Counted from the first letter of the stretch, positions 18,644 through 30,928 are shown. The stretch is 35,643 nucleotides of DNA from Bacillus sp. J37 (GCF_000518865.1 NZ_JAEK01000050.1:1-35643); one strand, 5' to 3'. Numbers and translations: made by a program. Notes: generated from the sequence alone by a model not told the origin.

Positions 18644-20386
18644 TTAACGCATTATAGATGGAAAGAGTACCGTTTTTTTCATCACATCAAATATACCTCT
18701 TGGTGTAATTCGTATATAGGGTAAATGAGTAGATGATAAAAAAAGCAAGGAATAAATCGGATCATCAAATCGGTATCCTCTCTCTTTTAATAAGATATTT
18801 AATTCCTTTTGCTTTGTTATAACCTTTTCTAGTAATTCTTGGGAAGCTCCACCATTTAACCTTAAAGGCATTTCAAATATGATGCCCCCATTCTCCGTTA
18901 ATACAATACCTCCCCCTATATCTTTCATTCGTGCAAAAGCTGACAGCATTTCTTTTTTATTTTTGCCGATCACTATCATATCACCTGTTGTTGAATATGA
19001 ACTGGCAAAACCCTGCACTTTCTTTGAAAAGCCTTTGATCACAGTATTAATCCGCCATTCCCCATTACGGTCGATTAATGCTAAAAAGCTTTCATCATGA
19101 TCTTCCGAAAGTACGTCGGAGGAACTGTCAATTGTAACTGAATATGGCTCCATTATGACAGCATTACGCATTTTCATTCCCATAGGCATCGAAAATTGCA
19201 AATCATCAATGAGTAAATCCCACTTTATTTCAGCAGGTTCCAACCCATACAGTCCCCAGTCCACTTCATCGTTATATTGTTGAACCTCTCTGTTTTTCAC
19301 CAGCCATTTTCCCTTTGACATAACCGATAGAGGATCAGGATTATCGATATTTTCAAGGATATTTAATGTTGCCATACGCCCCGGAGCAATAACACCGATG
19401 CGATCTTCCAATTGATAAAACCTGGCAATATTAAAAGAAGCCATGTGATAAGCATCAATCGCAGGAACATTACAGTCCAAAGCGATGTCTATACACGAAT
19501 TTATCATTCCATTTTCATAAAAAGTCGGTGTTGAACCATCTGTTGTGAAATAGACATGATCATATACCGAAAGCCCCTCATTTTGCACTTCTTTTATTAA
19601 CTTCTCCAGGTCCGGGCGTATAGATGATTGTCTTAATGCAGCAGTATACCCCATCTTTAGACGATTCATCACATCTTTTCCTGTCATTGATTCATGATCA
19701 CTGTCAACTCCAAATAACTTCATTTTTGTTAACGTATGATTAGAGGCACCTGGAAAGTGACCTTCTATTCGTTTTCCCCTACGTTTTGTTTCCTGCAACC
19801 AATACAGAATCCAATCATCTCCATCAGCAAGCTTTGGCCATCCTGTTAACTCACCACCCTGAAGAACTGACTTATGCTCCAACCATTTTCGAACAAAATC
19901 ATGTGAAAAGACCTTTTCCTCAGAGTGTACCTCTGTCTGCAAATCAAACCTGGCCCACCAGAAATAGTGATAAGGCAACTTTTCCATGTCATCCATAAAA
20001 GTAAGCGCTTTCTTTTTACTGGACTGCAAAAGAAGAAAAAGATTATCTCCTATAAATGTTGTTGTTCCTGTTTGTGACACATATCTCGCTAAGGATTGGG
20101 GATTATATAACTGAAATGGATGTGCATGTGGCTCGATATATCCTGGTACAACTACATTGGAAGCGCAATCAATTTCTTCCATTTGAAATGATTGTTCAGG
20201 TAATTTGTCCCCCACATAAACAATGCGATCTTTATAGATCCAAATATTTGCTTTCATCCATTGTCTTAAGTATGAGTTAAGATATGTTGCATTTTTAAGC
20301 ACCACGGTTGGAGCTAAATCATTCGTTAATACCTCTATTTGTTTTCGTATCTGACTATTTTTCCATTGAAATTTTTGCTCGGGCAT
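18644..20386 (-). CDS. yerA: Adenine deaminase-like amidohydrolase YerA
   Basis: This is a metal-dependent amidohydrolase with an adenine-deaminase C-terminal domain, 580 residues. Metal-ligand candidates are His87 and His89 (EPHAHP), Glu179 (GGELTGWP), His210 (GHFPG) and His231 (SDHE), with the TTDGS segment supplying the later aspartate. It resembles AdeC, which deaminates adenine to hypoxanthine. B. subtilis has a separate true AdeC, and YerA is a paralogue whose activity I do not know to be proven. Its place beside the pur operon suggests a purine-salvage link. GGAGGG precedes the ATG with a rather long (6-7 base) T-run spacer. It is divergent from the DUF2892-like gene. Confidence 0.85.
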   Translation of the reverse strand: MPEQKFQWKNSQIRKQIEVLTNDLAPTVVLKNATYLNSYLRQWMKANIWIYKDRIVYVGDKLPEQSFQMEEIDCASNVVVPGYIEPHAHPFQLYNPQSLARYVSQTGTTTFIGDNLFLLLQSSKKKALTFMDDMEKLPYHYFWWARFDLQTEVHSEEKVFSHDFVRKWLEHKSVLQGGELTGWPKLADGDDWILYWLQETKRRGKRIEGHFPGASNHTLTKMKLFGVDSDHESMTGKDVMNRLKMGYTAALRQSSIRPDLEKLIKEVQNEGLSVYDHVYFTTDGSTPTFYENGMINSCIDIALDCNVPAIDAYHMASFNIARFYQLEDRIGVIAPGRMATLNILENIDNPDPLSVMSKGKWLVKNREVQQYNDEVDWGLYGLEPAEIKWDLLIDDLQFSMPMGMKMRNAVIMEPYSVTIDSSSDVLSEDHDESFLALIDRNGEWRINTVIKGFSKKVQGFASSYSTTGDMIVIGKNKKEMLSAFARMKDIGGGIVLTENGGIIFEMPLRLNGGASQELLEKVITKQKELNILLKERGYRFDDPIYSLLFLSSTHLPYIRITPRGIFDVMKKTVLFPSIMR

Positions 20387-20495
20387 AAAAAACCCTCCAT
20401 TTTCTAGTTACTACTTAGATACTATGTTAACATATGGAATTTATTAACGCATTAAAGTTTTTATTTCAATTTTATGACAATTAGGGAGGCTTATG

Positions 20496-20771
20496 ATGGT
20501 TAGACCAAATATCGGGATTGTTAATGCGCTTATTCGGATTACATGTGGGCTATCTGTATTAGCATGGGCTACATCAAAATATTGTAAGAAGCCTTGGAGA
20601 GATTCTTATCTTATTGCGATCATACTTGGCGCAATGAAGGTTGGAGAAGGTATTCTGCGTTTTTGCCCAATCACCTATTTGTTTGAAAATAGGAATACTT
20701 ATTTCTTTGAAGACGATGATGAAGATTATTTTGGTGAAGATGTGGAGGAAGTTACGTATAATCCTTCTTAA
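20496..20771 (+). CDS. YgaP-like/DUF2892 small membrane protein
   Basis: This is a 91-residue membrane protein with two hydrophobic helices (about 8-26 and 37-56), a conserved-looking RFCPIT after the second, and a strongly acidic C-terminal tail (EDDDEDYFGEDVEE). It resembles the DUF2892/YgaP transmembrane-domain family without any rhodanese domain. ATG 20496 is preferred over the overlapping ATG at 20493 because AGGGAGG then has six-base spacing. Function is unknown. It is monocistronic and plus-strand. Copy 2 of the structured repeat begins one base after its stop codon, so the repeat forms the 3' end of its message. Confidence 0.75.
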   Translation: MVRPNIGIVNALIRITCGLSVLAWATSKYCKKPWRDSYLIAIILGAMKVGEGILRFCPITYLFENRNTYFFEDDDEDYFGEDVEEVTYNPS

Positions 20772-20772
20772 T

Positions 20773-20907
20773 AAGAAAAGCGCAAGCGCCTTGATCAGCC
20801 CTAGAGCAAATAAGTAAGTTTGGAATAGAAGGCGTTCTTTGCCTTCAATTCCTAATTTACTAGACCCTAGAGGGGCTAGGCGCTGGAGCTAGACACTAAA
20901 CTAATTA
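20773..20907 (+). repeat. Structured dispersed repeat, copy 2
   Basis: This is a shorter copy of the element at 16149-16342, in the same orientation and with the same left (AAGAAAAGCGCAAGCGCC) and right (GGCGCTGGAGCTAGACACT) ends. The central AATAGAAGGCG...GCCTTCAATT hairpin tip is identical. The long stem (20813-20826 with 20848-20861) differs in sequence but keeps pairing: G20823-C20851 replaces A16197-T16225, and A20816-T20858 replaces C16190-G16232, with one G-U pair and one mismatch. Inner arms AGCCC/GGGCT also pair. The copy lies immediately downstream of the DUF2892-like gene, in sense orientation. Confidence 0.85.
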
Positions 20908-20929
20908 CAATCATTTGTTTAAATAAATT

Positions 20930-20950
20930 GGGACTGGCCTTGCCAGCCCC
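20930..20950. terminator. Hairpin ending the pur operon (weak terminator)
   Basis: GGGACTGGC (20930-20938) pairs with GCCAGCCCC (20942-20950) with one mismatch. On the minus strand it is followed by AATTTATTTAAA, and on the plus strand by TTATTCTATC, so both T-runs are poor. It is the first hairpin after purD and the best candidate for the operon end; it may also end the plus-strand transcript from 20496. Confidence 0.5.
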
Positions 20951-20979
20951 TTATTCTATCGTTTTAGGAGGTGCTACAT

Positions 20980-22351
<1,372 letters not shown>

Positions 22352-22364
22352 TTAAAACATTCAA

Positions 22365-22383
22365 GAGCCAGTTCAACTGGCTC
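22365..22383 (-). other. Intercistronic hairpin purH-purD
   Basis: GAGCCAG (22365-22371) and CTGGCTC (22377-22383) form a 7-bp stem with loop TTCAA, just after the purH stop. The following minus-strand sequence (TTGAATGTTTT) is not a good T-run, so this is more likely a processing/stability element or a weak attenuator than a full terminator. Confidence 0.5.
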
Positions 22384-22393
22384 CATAATAAAA

Positions 22394-23932
22394 TTAATGT
22401 TTAAAGTGACGTACTCCTGTGAATACCATCGCAATACCATACTCATCCGCCATACGAATAGAATCTTCATCCTTGATAGACCCACCCGGTTGAATAATTG
22501 CTGTTACACCTGCTTTTGCAGCTGCTTCAACCGTATCTGACATAGGGAAGAATGCATCAGAACCTAATGCACTGCCTTGTGCCTTAACACCCGCTTGTTC
22601 AATCGCAATTTTCGCTGCACCAACACGGTTCATTTGACCGGCGCCAACACCAACTGTCATTTCATCCTTTGTGAGCACAATGGCATTTGATTTCACATGT
22701 TTGACTACTTTCCATGCAAGCTTAAGGTCCTTCCATTCTTCCTCAGAAGGCTCGCGTTTCGTAGGAATTGTTACCTCAACATCATCAAGTGAAAGGGTAT
22801 CCTCATCTTGTACAAGTAAACCACCGTGTACAGATTGAAGTACCTTATCCTGCTTAGATGCTGCTTTTACATCAATTGTTAACAAACGAAGGTTTTTCTT
22901 ACTTGTTAAAACATCCAATGCTTCTTGGCTAAAAGAAGGAGCAATAACGATTTCAAGGAAGATTTCATGTAACTGCTTGGCAGTTTCTACATCAACTTCT
23001 TCATTTAGTGCAACGATCCCGCCGAAAATAGAAGTTGGATCTGCTTCAAAGCAACGTGTAAATGCTTCGTTTACTGATGTTCCAACACCAACGCCACATG
23101 GATTCATATGCTTAACAGCAACCGCTGCCGGCTCTGCAAACTCACGTACAATTTGTAGTGCTGCATCAGCATCTTTAATGTTATTAAAAGATAACTCTTT
23201 CCCGTGCAGCTGCTTTGCATTTGCAATTGAGGCCGTTGGTACGAATGGTTTTTGATAGAATGTTGCACTTTGGTGAGGATTTTCACCATAGCGTAGAGAT
23301 TGTTTTTTCTCAAATGTATATGTGACAGTTTCAGGATCTTCTTCACCAATTGTTTTCGTTAGGAATTCGGCGATTAACGCGTCATATGCAGCTGTATGAC
23401 GGAATACTTTTGCAGCTAAGCGTTGCTTTTGCGCTAATGAAACTTCACCTGATGATTTTAGTTCATTTAATACGTTTTGATAATCAGCCGGATCAACAAC
23501 CACTGTCACATCTTCATGGTTTTTAGCTGCAGAACGAAGCATAGAAGGACCGCCAATATCAATGTTCTCAATCGCATCTTGGAATTGAACATCAGGTTTT
23601 GAAATGGTTTCTTTGAATGGATAAAGATTCACCACAACCATATCAATGGTTTCAATATTATTTTCCTTAAGCTGATTCATATGACTAGGATTATTTCGCA
23701 CAGCTAGTAAACCGCCATGGATATTTGGATGAAGGGTTTTAACGCGGCCGTCCATAATTTCAGGGAAACCTGTTACCTCAGAAATTCCAATAACGTTTAG
23801 TCCGTTTTCTTCTAATAATGATTTTGTTCCACCTGTTGAAATGACTTCAACACCTAATTCAATTAACTCTTTCACAAAAGGAACAAGATTCGCTTTATCT
23901 GAAACACTAACAAGTGCACGTTTTACTGACAT
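22394..23932 (-). CDS. purH: Bifunctional AICAR formyltransferase/IMP cyclohydrolase PurH
   Basis: PurH performs the last two steps to IMP: formylation of AICAR with 10-formyl-THF, then ring closure. It has 512 residues, the B. subtilis length. The N-terminal MGS-like cyclohydrolase domain ([41 protein letters not shown]) is followed by the AICARFT domain ([44 protein letters not shown]). It is 19 bases after purN in the same transcript. Confidence 0.97.
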   Translation of the reverse strand: MSVKRALVSVSDKANLVPFVKELIELGVEVISTGGTKSLLEENGLNVIGISEVTGFPEIMDGRVKTLHPNIHGGLLAVRNNPSHMNQLKENNIETIDMVVVNLYPFKETISKPDVQFQDAIENIDIGGPSMLRSAAKNHEDVTVVVDPADYQNVLNELKSSGEVSLAQKQRLAAKVFRHTAAYDALIAEFLTKTIGEEDPETVTYTFEKKQSLRYGENPHQSATFYQKPFVPTASIANAKQLHGKELSFNNIKDADAALQIVREFAEPAAVAVKHMNPCGVGVGTSVNEAFTRCFEADPTSIFGGIVALNEEVDVETAKQLHEIFLEIVIAPSFSQEALDVLTSKKNLRLLTIDVKAASKQDKVLQSVHGGLLVQDEDTLSLDDVEVTIPTKREPSEEEWKDLKLAWKVVKHVKSNAIVLTKDEMTVGVGAGQMNRVGAAKIAIEQAGVKAQGSALGSDAFFPMSDTVEAAAKAGVTAIIQPGGSIKDEDSIRMADEYGIAMVFTGVRHFKH

Positions 23933-23951
23933 GATTCCTCACCTCTATGCT

Positions 23952-24518
23952 TTATTTTGTAACTAGTTCTTGAATGACTTTTGGATATAATACATGTTCA
24001 ACTGCATGGATTTTTTCAGCAATGGATTGAGCAGTATCTTCCTCTGAAATGTCTATTGCCTTCTGAGCAATAATTGGACCTGTGTCCATGCCCGCATCTA
24101 CATAATGGACAGTTACACCCGTTACTTTTACCCCTGCTTCATATGCTTGTCCGATCGCATCTTTACCTGGAAAAGCAGGCAGCAATGATGGGTGAATATT
24201 GATGATTTTTGACTCATATGCCGCTAGCAGTGTTTCACCAATTAACCTCATGTAGCCCGCAAGGATAACGAGATCAATTTGATGTTTTTGTAAAACAGCT
24301 GAAATTTCTTGTTCAAACTGAGCCTTTGTTTCATATTCTTTCGGGATAAAACAGAAAACCGGGATATTTGCTGCTTCAGCTCGTGCAATGACACCTGCTG
24401 TTGGCTTATCACATACAACCAAGCTAATGTCTGCCTCTAAATTTCCTCTTTTCACTTCATCTAATATAGCTTGAAAATTACTGCCATTCCCTGATGCAAA
24501 AACGGCTAACTTTTTCAT
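23952..24518 (-). CDS. purN: Phosphoribosylglycinamide formyltransferase PurN
   Basis: PurN is the folate-dependent GAR transformylase (step 3), 188 residues. The N-terminal phosphate-binding loop is SGNGSNFQAI. The catalytic residues Asn107 and His109 (NIHPSLLPAFPG) and Asp145 (DAGMDTGPI) are all present. Its ATG shares one base with the purM stop (TAATG), a classic coupled junction. No formate-dependent PurT is seen in the window. Confidence 0.96.
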   Translation of the reverse strand: MKKLAVFASGNGSNFQAILDEVKRGNLEADISLVVCDKPTAGVIARAEAANIPVFCFIPKEYETKAQFEQEISAVLQKHQIDLVILAGYMRLIGETLLAAYESKIINIHPSLLPAFPGKDAIGQAYEAGVKVTGVTVHYVDAGMDTGPIIAQKAIDISEEDTAQSIAEKIHAVEHVLYPKVIQELVTK

Positions 24519-25555
24519 TAAAATGCTCCTCCATTGAATGTTACTCCAGAGCCCTCAATGACGCGTCCAATGACATACCCTTTTTCACCATTTGCATCTA
24601 GTTTTGCAAGCACATCTTGCAATACTTCTTCTTTAACAGCAAGAACAAAACCAATTCCCATATTAAATACATTATACATATCTTCACTTTCCAGCTGGCC
24701 TTTTTCCTTCAGAAAGTCAAAGATTGCAGGCTTTGGCCATGAACCAAGATCAATTTCTGCTCCTGTTCCTTCAGGTAACATTCTTGGAATATTTTCAATA
24801 AAACCGCCACCAGTAATGTGGGCCATTCCATCAACTTGATAGGATTTAACCACGTCTAAGACAGGCTTCACATAAATTTTTGTTGGAGTTAGAAGTACTT
24901 CTCCTAAGTTTTGTGTAAAAGGCTCATAAACTTTATCAAGTTCAAGCTTTTGATCCTCTAACAGAACCTTGCGAACTAATGAAAAACCGTTACTGTGAAT
25001 TCCGCTTGATGTAAGACCAATTAAAACATGACCGGACTTAATATGTTCACCTGTTACAATTTCTTCTTTTTCCACAGCTCCCACCGAAAAGCCGGCAACA
25101 TCATATTCTTCCTCTTCGTATAAACCTGGCATTTCTGCTGTTTCTCCACCAACCAATGCACATCCTGATTGTTCACAACCGTCAGCAATTCCTTTTACAA
25201 TTTGCTCGATTTTTTCCGGTTTTGCTTTTCCTAGTGCTAGATAATCTAAGAAAAATAAAGGCTCTGCACCTTGAGCTAAAATGTCGTTCACACACATGGC
25301 AACAGCATCAATTCCGATCGTATCATGCTTATCCGCCATAAAAGCAAGCTTTAACTTCGTTCCAACACCGTCTGTTCCTGAAACAAGGACAGGCTTTTTG
25401 TAATTTAGTTCACTTAAATCAAACATTCCACCAAAGCCGCCAAGTCCACCTAATACACCAGCGCGCATTGTCTTGGCAACATGCTTTTTCATTCTTGTCA
25501 CAGCTTCATAACCAGCTTCAATATCTACACCAGCTTGCTTATAAATGTCAGACAT
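24518..25555 (-). CDS. purM: Phosphoribosylformylglycinamidine cyclo-ligase PurM
   Basis: PurM is AIR synthetase (step 5), closing the imidazole ring with ATP; 345 residues. PurM/PurL-superfamily motifs are present: [14 protein letters not shown], the GGETAEMPG loop, [15 protein letters not shown] and [13 protein letters not shown]. The start ATG 25555 is preceded by AGGAGG. A 119-base gap containing two hairpins separates it from purF, and it is coupled to purN at the other end. Confidence 0.96.
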   Translation of the reverse strand: MSDIYKQAGVDIEAGYEAVTRMKKHVAKTMRAGVLGGLGGFGGMFDLSELNYKKPVLVSGTDGVGTKLKLAFMADKHDTIGIDAVAMCVNDILAQGAEPLFFLDYLALGKAKPEKIEQIVKGIADGCEQSGCALVGGETAEMPGLYEEEEYDVAGFSVGAVEKEEIVTGEHIKSGHVLIGLTSSGIHSNGFSLVRKVLLEDQKLELDKVYEPFTQNLGEVLLTPTKIYVKPVLDVVKSYQVDGMAHITGGGFIENIPRMLPEGTGAEIDLGSWPKPAIFDFLKEKGQLESEDMYNVFNMGIGFVLAVKEEVLQDVLAKLDANGEKGYVIGRVIEGSGVTFNGGAF

Positions 25556-25636
25556 GTGTGATCCTCCTAAAAACTAATCTATTTATCTTATTAAAGATCA
25601 GTGCGAGACTGACCACTTTGTACTTTAAAGTAAGAC

Positions 25637-25658
25637 AGGAATCGAGCATTCGATTCCT
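25637..25658 (-). other. Intercistronic hairpin purF-purM
   Basis: AGGAATCGA (25637-25645) pairs perfectly with TCGATTCCT (25650-25658) around GCAT, 17 bases after the purF stop. A weaker stem (GATCAG/CTGACC, near 25600-25615) and the palindrome TACTTTAAAGTA (25621-25632) lie between it and purM. No T-run follows on the coding strand, but T6 lies on the plus-strand side. Confidence 0.55.
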
Positions 25659-25674
25659 ATCACATTTTTTCTAT

Positions 25675-27087
25675 TTACGCTTTTTCATGCGGTAAAACGG
25701 TATCTGCATAAATTTCAGTAGGATAACGACCTGTGAAGCAAGCTAAGCATTGACCTCTTGTTTCACCTTCATATGGCCGCCCAAGACCTTCAAGTAAGCC
25801 TTCAACACTTAAGAAAGCCAAGCTATCGGCCCCAATAATTTGCCTAATTTCTTCCACTGAATGATTAGAAGCAATTAGTTCCTCATGTGTAGAAGTATCA
25901 ATTCCATAGAAACATGGATTTGCGATTGGCGGTGAACTGATACGCACATGAACCTCTCTTGCCCCTGCTTCACGAAGCATATTCACAATACGTTTACTTG
26001 TTGTTCCACGTACAATCGAATCATCAACCATGACAACACGCTTCCCTTCAACAACACCGCGAACAGCAGAAAGCTTCATCTTTACACCTTGCTCACGTAA
26101 TGATTGTGAAGGTTGAATAAACGTTCGGCCTACATATCTATTTTTAATTAAACCTAACTCATAAGGGATTCCAGTTAATTCAGCAAAACCGATTGCTGCT
26201 GAAATACTTGAATCAGGTACACCTGTTACAACGTCGGCATCCACTTCTGATTCAACAGCCAAGCGTTTACCAAGGTTTTTACGTGCTGTATGAACGTTAA
26301 TGCCATCAATATTACTGTCAGGACGTGAGAAGTAAATATATTCCATGCTGCATATTGAACGGTTGATATTCATAGAGAAGCGCTCAGAGCGAATTCCTTC
26401 ATCATTGATAATCAAAAGCTCACCAGGTTGAACGTCTCTTTCGTACTTTGCCCCAACCACATCAAATGCACATGTTTCAGATGCAACAACATACGCATCT
26501 CCCATGACTCCAATAGACAGTGGACGTAATCCATTAGGATCTAGAGCAACCATCATTTCATTTTCCGTCATAATTAAAAATGCATATGCTCCCTTAATCA
26601 TCGTTAAGGCATTTTTTACAGCTTCTTTCATATCCTGATAGCCGCTTCTTCTAATTAGATGTGCTAATACCTCTGTATCAGAAGTTGTTTGAAAAATACT
26701 CCCTTGGCTTTCAAGCTGATGTTTAACCTGTGTTGCATTCACAAGGTTTCCGTTATGTGCAAGAGCTAAGCTTCCGCTATGTGACTTAAAAAGCAAAGGC
26801 TGAACATTTTCATATCCGCCTCCACCTGCTGTTGCATAACGAACATGGCCGATCGCCGCTTTACCGGATAGCTCTTTTAATTTCCCGTTTGCAAATACTT
26901 CATTGATAAGTCCTAACCCTTTCATACCAGTTAGTTTCTCACCATCACTTGTCACAATCCCTGCACCTTCTTGACCTCTATGCTGGAGACTATGCAAGCC
27001 ATAATACGTAATTTGTGCTGCTTCCGGGTGACCCCAGATTCCGAATACACCACATTCTTCGTTTAATCCCTTGAGTTCAGCAAGCAT
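25675..27087 (-). CDS. purF: Amidophosphoribosyltransferase PurF
   Basis: PurF is glutamine PRPP amidotransferase, the committed first step. I start at ATG 27087 (470 residues) because AGGAG lies seven bases upstream; earlier in-frame codons to 27105 are not family-like. It is made as a precursor: an 11-residue propeptide ([11 protein letters not shown]) ends before nucleophile Cys12, which becomes the new N-terminus, as in B. subtilis. The C-terminal GQCLACFTG supplies two of the four cysteines of the [4Fe-4S] cluster found in the B. subtilis enzyme. The PRPP loop [12 protein letters not shown] is intact. It overlaps the purL 3' end by 25 bases, indicating coupled translation. Confidence 0.97.
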   Translation of the reverse strand: MLAELKGLNEECGVFGIWGHPEAAQITYYGLHSLQHRGQEGAGIVTSDGEKLTGMKGLGLINEVFANGKLKELSGKAAIGHVRYATAGGGGYENVQPLLFKSHSGSLALAHNGNLVNATQVKHQLESQGSIFQTTSDTEVLAHLIRRSGYQDMKEAVKNALTMIKGAYAFLIMTENEMMVALDPNGLRPLSIGVMGDAYVVASETCAFDVVGAKYERDVQPGELLIINDEGIRSERFSMNINRSICSMEYIYFSRPDSNIDGINVHTARKNLGKRLAVESEVDADVVTGVPDSSISAAIGFAELTGIPYELGLIKNRYVGRTFIQPSQSLREQGVKMKLSAVRGVVEGKRVVMVDDSIVRGTTSKRIVNMLREAGAREVHVRISSPPIANPCFYGIDTSTHEELIASNHSVEEIRQIIGADSLAFLSVEGLLEGLGRPYEGETRGQCLACFTGRYPTEIYADTVLPHEKA

Positions 27088-29291
27088 GGGATTGCTCCTT
27101 TCCATGCATCTTTTAATTCTTCAACAGATGCATCGACAAGTGTTTCATCCTGTTCATTTTTAATAACTAGGTTACCAGAGTTTGTTACTTCCCCGATACA
27201 AACCGCTTCAACTAATTGCTCAAATGTTTCTTTGTTTTCCTTTTTCACTGAAACAACGAATCTTGTTTGTGATTCACTAAATAGTGCTGCAGTTGCATCA
27301 CCTGATAGAGCTACTTCCGCACCTAGTCCTTTGTCGCCGAATAATGGTTCAGCTAATGCAACCGCGACTCCACCCTCAGAAACATCGTGTGCAGATGCAA
27401 CAGACTTCGCACGGATTGCTGCTGAAAGCTGGCCTAGTACTTTGCTTTCTTTGTCTAAATCAAGCTCAGGTGATTGACCAAAGATTTTTCCGTGTGTAAG
27501 CTTTTGAAGTTCACTACCACCGAATTCTGCTTTTGTTTCACCTACTAGATAAATTAGATCTCCAGCTGATTTGAAATCTTGAGTTGTAATATAATCTGTA
27601 TCTTCAATTAATCCAACCATTCCGATGACAGGAGTTGGATAGATTGCTGTTCCATTTGTTTCGTTGTATAGAGAAACGTTACCACCGATAACAGGTGTAT
27701 TTAATACACGACAAGCTTCACTAATACCGTCTGCAGCTTTTTCAATCTGCCAGAAGATTTCCGGTTTTTCAGGGTTACCGAAGTTTAGGTTATCTGTAAT
27801 TGCTAAAGGAGTTGCTCCTGAACAAACAATGTTACGTGCAGCTTCAGCGACAGCAATTTTTCCGCCAACTTCCGGATCTAGATATAGATAACGAGAGTTA
27901 CAGTCAGTTGTCATAGCTAATGCTTTTTTCGTATCACGAATACGTACAACAGCTGCGTCAGAACCAGGTGCTACAACAGTATTCGTACGTACCATGTAAT
28001 CATATTGGTCATAAACCCATTCTTTTGAAGCAATCGTTGGTTGTTTTAATAGATTAAGAAGTGTTTCTTTATAATTATCTACTTGAAGTGGTGCAACGTT
28101 CATTTGTTGGAACTCTTCAAAATATGCCGGTACTTTAGAAGGCTTGTGGTAAACAGGTGCTTCTTCAGCAAGTGCGTCTACTGGAAGCTCACAAACCACT
28201 TCACCGTTATGGAAAAGACGAAGCATTTTATCGTCTGTTACTTTACCTACTGTCACAGCTTCTAAATTATATTTTTCAAAAAGGTCAACAATTTCTTGCT
28301 CTCTTCCTTTTTCGATAACTAGCAGCATTCTTTCTTGTGATTCAGAAAGCATCATTTCATATGCGGACATACCTGTTTCACGTTGTGGGATTAAATCAAG
28401 ATTCATTTCAATACCTGATCCGGCTTTACTTGCCATCTCAGCAGATGAACTAGTTAATCCAGCTGCCCCCATATCTTGTATACCAACTAGTGCATCATTT
28501 TTTACAACTTCAAGACAAGCTTCCAATAAAAGCTTCTCCATAAATGGATCGCCAACTTGTACTGCTGAACGATCTGCACCAGAATCGTCGGTTAATTCTT
28601 CAGAAGAAAATGTTGCTCCATGAATTCCATCACGACCAGTTTTAGCACCCACATACATAACTGTGTTGCCAACGCCTTTAGCCTGACCTTTTTTAATATC
28701 TTCATGATTAATTAACCCAACACACATTGCGTTAACCAGTGGATTTCCCTCATATGAATCATCAAATTGAATTTCTCCACCTACTGTTGGAATACCGATA
28801 CAGTTACCATATCCAGCAATCCCTGCAACAACCTCTTCAAATAAGTATTTCACTCGAGGTGTTTCTAGTTCTCCAAAGCGAAGTGAATTCAAGATTGCAA
28901 TCGGTCTTGCTCCCATTGAGAAAACATCACGGATAATTCCACCTACACCTGTTGCTGCACCTTGATAAGGCTCAATTGCTGAAGGGTGGTTATGACTTTC
29001 AATTTTAAATACAACCGCCTGATTGTCACCGATATCAACAATCCCTGCACCTTCACCAGGACCTTGTAATACTTTTTCACCTGTCACAGGGAATTTTTTA
29101 AGAATTGGTTTAGAGTTTTTGTAACTGCAGTGCTCAGACCACATTACTGAAAATATACCGATCTCTGTGTAATTTGGAAGACGTCCAATAATTTTTTCAA
29201 TTAGAGCAAACTCGTCATCACTTACACCCATTTGTCTGTAGATTTTTTCATCTTTTATCATCTGGTTAGTTGGTTCAAGCAGTAGTGACAT
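27063..29291 (-). CDS. purL: FGAM synthase subunit PurL
   Basis: PurL is the small-type synthetase subunit of formylglycinamidine ribonucleotide synthase (step 4), 742 residues. It works with PurQ (glutaminase) and PurS as a three-part complex, as in B. subtilis. Signatures are [13 protein letters not shown] near the N-terminus, [31 protein letters not shown], the [10 protein letters not shown] motif, and a second pseudo-symmetric half with [16 protein letters not shown]. It overlaps purQ by 17 bases and purF by 25. It lacks the glutaminase domain of the large PurL, in line with the separate purQ. Confidence 0.97.
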   Translation of the reverse strand: MSLLLEPTNQMIKDEKIYRQMGVSDDEFALIEKIIGRLPNYTEIGIFSVMWSEHCSYKNSKPILKKFPVTGEKVLQGPGEGAGIVDIGDNQAVVFKIESHNHPSAIEPYQGAATGVGGIIRDVFSMGARPIAILNSLRFGELETPRVKYLFEEVVAGIAGYGNCIGIPTVGGEIQFDDSYEGNPLVNAMCVGLINHEDIKKGQAKGVGNTVMYVGAKTGRDGIHGATFSSEELTDDSGADRSAVQVGDPFMEKLLLEACLEVVKNDALVGIQDMGAAGLTSSSAEMASKAGSGIEMNLDLIPQRETGMSAYEMMLSESQERMLLVIEKGREQEIVDLFEKYNLEAVTVGKVTDDKMLRLFHNGEVVCELPVDALAEEAPVYHKPSKVPAYFEEFQQMNVAPLQVDNYKETLLNLLKQPTIASKEWVYDQYDYMVRTNTVVAPGSDAAVVRIRDTKKALAMTTDCNSRYLYLDPEVGGKIAVAEAARNIVCSGATPLAITDNLNFGNPEKPEIFWQIEKAADGISEACRVLNTPVIGGNVSLYNETNGTAIYPTPVIGMVGLIEDTDYITTQDFKSAGDLIYLVGETKAEFGGSELQKLTHGKIFGQSPELDLDKESKVLGQLSAAIRAKSVASAHDVSEGGVAVALAEPLFGDKGLGAEVALSGDATAALFSESQTRFVVSVKKENKETFEQLVEAVCIGEVTNSGNLVIKNEQDETLVDASVEELKDAWKGAIPCLLNSRD

Positions 29292-29958
29292 GAGATTCCC
29301 TCCAGTTTTTTACGATTGATTGAAATAATTTTAATCCGTCTGCACTTCCTAATAGCTCATCAACAGCACGCTCAGGGTGAGGCATCATTCCTAATACATT
29401 TCCGCGCTCGTTCGTAATACCTGCAATATCAACTAGGCTGCCATTTGGATTCGTTTCGTACGTAAACACAATTTGATTGTTTTCTTTAAGCGTTTGTAGT
29501 GTTTGCTCATCACAATAATAGTTCCCTTCTCCATGTGCGATCGGAATTGAGATAACCTCATCCTTAGCATAAGCTGAAGTAAAGGCTGTTTCATTATTTG
29601 CAACCTTTAAATTAACTGGTCTGCACATAAACTTTAAGTTTTCATTTCGTTTCATAGCACCGGGAAGTAATCCTACCTCTAATAAAATCTGGAATCCATT
29701 ACATACACCTAGTACAGGTTTACCAGCTTCAGCAGCTTTCACGACTTCCTTCATTACATTTGAGAAGCGGGCAATAGCTCCTGAGCGTAAGTAATCTCCG
29801 TATGAAAAACCACCAGGTAGAAGAATTCCATCAAATCGGCTTAAATCTGTTTCATCATGCCATACATACTCCACTTCTTCACCGAGCTCATCTTTAATTG
29901 CATGATACATATCAACATCACAATTAGATCCTGGAAATACAATCACAGCGAATTTCAC
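29275..29958 (-). CDS. purQ: FGAM synthase glutaminase subunit PurQ
   Basis: PurQ is a class I glutamine amidotransferase of 227 residues that supplies ammonia to PurL. The triad is complete: nucleophile Cys86 in GVCNGFQ, and His194/Glu196 in MMPHPERA. It overlaps purS by four bases and purL by 17, so the three FGAM synthase subunits are translationally linked. Confidence 0.96.
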   Translation of the reverse strand: MKFAVIVFPGSNCDVDMYHAIKDELGEEVEYVWHDETDLSRFDGILLPGGFSYGDYLRSGAIARFSNVMKEVVKAAEAGKPVLGVCNGFQILLEVGLLPGAMKRNENLKFMCRPVNLKVANNETAFTSAYAKDEVISIPIAHGEGNYYCDEQTLQTLKENNQIVFTYETNPNGSLVDIAGITNERGNVLGMMPHPERAVDELLGSADGLKLFQSIVKNWRESHVTTA

Positions 29959-30209
29959 TTTGTGACAACCTCCTGTACCTCATAGCTAAAGTCTTCAATC
30001 ACTGTATTAGCAAGTAATTTTTCACACATTTCACGAACAGCTGTATCTAAATCGCGATCTGATTTCTCAATCGTTAACTCCATATATTTCCCGATACGAA
30101 CATCTTGAACTTCATTGTAGTCCATGCTGTGTAATGCACTCTTTACCGCACTCCCTTGTGGATCTAATACACTTTCTCTTAACGTGACATAAACTTTTAC
30201 TTTGTACAT
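29955..30209 (-). CDS. purS: FGAM synthase subunit PurS
   Basis: PurS is the 84-residue dimeric structural subunit that bridges PurQ and PurL in the FGAM synthase complex. The start [19 protein letters not shown] and the VRIGKYMEL strand are characteristic. It overlaps purC by 13 bases and purQ by four. Confidence 0.95.
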   Translation of the reverse strand: MYKVKVYVTLRESVLDPQGSAVKSALHSMDYNEVQDVRIGKYMELTIEKSDRDLDTAVREMCEKLLANTVIEDFSYEVQEVVTK

Positions 30210-30928
30210 GTTGATTGGCCTCCAAGTCTAGTTAAAATTACTTCATATGCATCTGTTAAACTTCCAATATTTCTACGGAAAACATCTTTATCAAACTTTT
30301 CATTTGTGTTGATATCCCATAATCTGCATGTATCAGGTGATACTTCATCTGCAAGAATAATTTTTCCTTCCTCTGTCATACCAAACTCTAATTTAAAATC
30401 GATTAGGCGTATATCACAGGAAAGAAAATGAGCCTTAAGCACTTCATTGACTTGCTTGGCAAGAGTTTTCAATGTTTGAACCTGTTCTGGCGTAGCTAAT
30501 TCTAATAAAGCAATGTGATCTTCTGTAATGAGTGGATCGCCTAAGTCATCGTCTTTATAGTAAAACTCCACTAAAGGATTAGTAATCTCTGTTCCTTCTT
30601 CAATACCAATTCGTTTAGAAAGGCTTCCTGCTACAACATTTCTTACAACGACCTCTAAAGGAATAATCGTTACTTTTTTCACAAGCTGATCTGTTGATGA
30701 CAGTCTTTTTACAAAGTGGTTTTCAATATGATTTGCTGTTAGCTTTTCAAAAATCAATGTGGAAATTTCGTTATTTAATCGCCCTTTACCAGTAATCTCT
30801 TCCTTCTTCTCACCATTAAAAGCAGTAGCGGAATCTTTATAAGAGACCCATAGAATATTAGGTTCGTTTGTTTTAAAAATCTGTTTAGCTTTACCTTCAT
30901 ATAGTAACTCAAGCTTTTCTGTGCTCAT
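30197..30928 (-). CDS. purC: SAICAR synthase PurC
   Basis: PurC is phosphoribosylaminoimidazole-succinocarboxamide synthase (step 8, joins aspartate to CAIR), 243 residues. Motifs are LYEGKAKQIF at the N-terminus, the LEVVVRNVVAGSL segment, and DIRLIDFKLEFG. AGGAGGG lies before ATG 30928. A 119-base gap with a strong hairpin separates it from purB; I could not find a good internal promoter there, so it is probably read from the purE promoter. Confidence 0.96.
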   Translation of the reverse strand: MSTEKLELLYEGKAKQIFKTNEPNILWVSYKDSATAFNGEKKEEITGKGRLNNEISTLIFEKLTANHIENHFVKRLSSTDQLVKKVTIIPLEVVVRNVVAGSLSKRIGIEEGTEITNPLVEFYYKDDDLGDPLITEDHIALLELATPEQVQTLKTLAKQVNEVLKAHFLSCDIRLIDFKLEFGMTEEGKIILADEVSPDTCRLWDINTNEKFDKDVFRRNIGSLTDAYEVILTRLGGQSTCTK

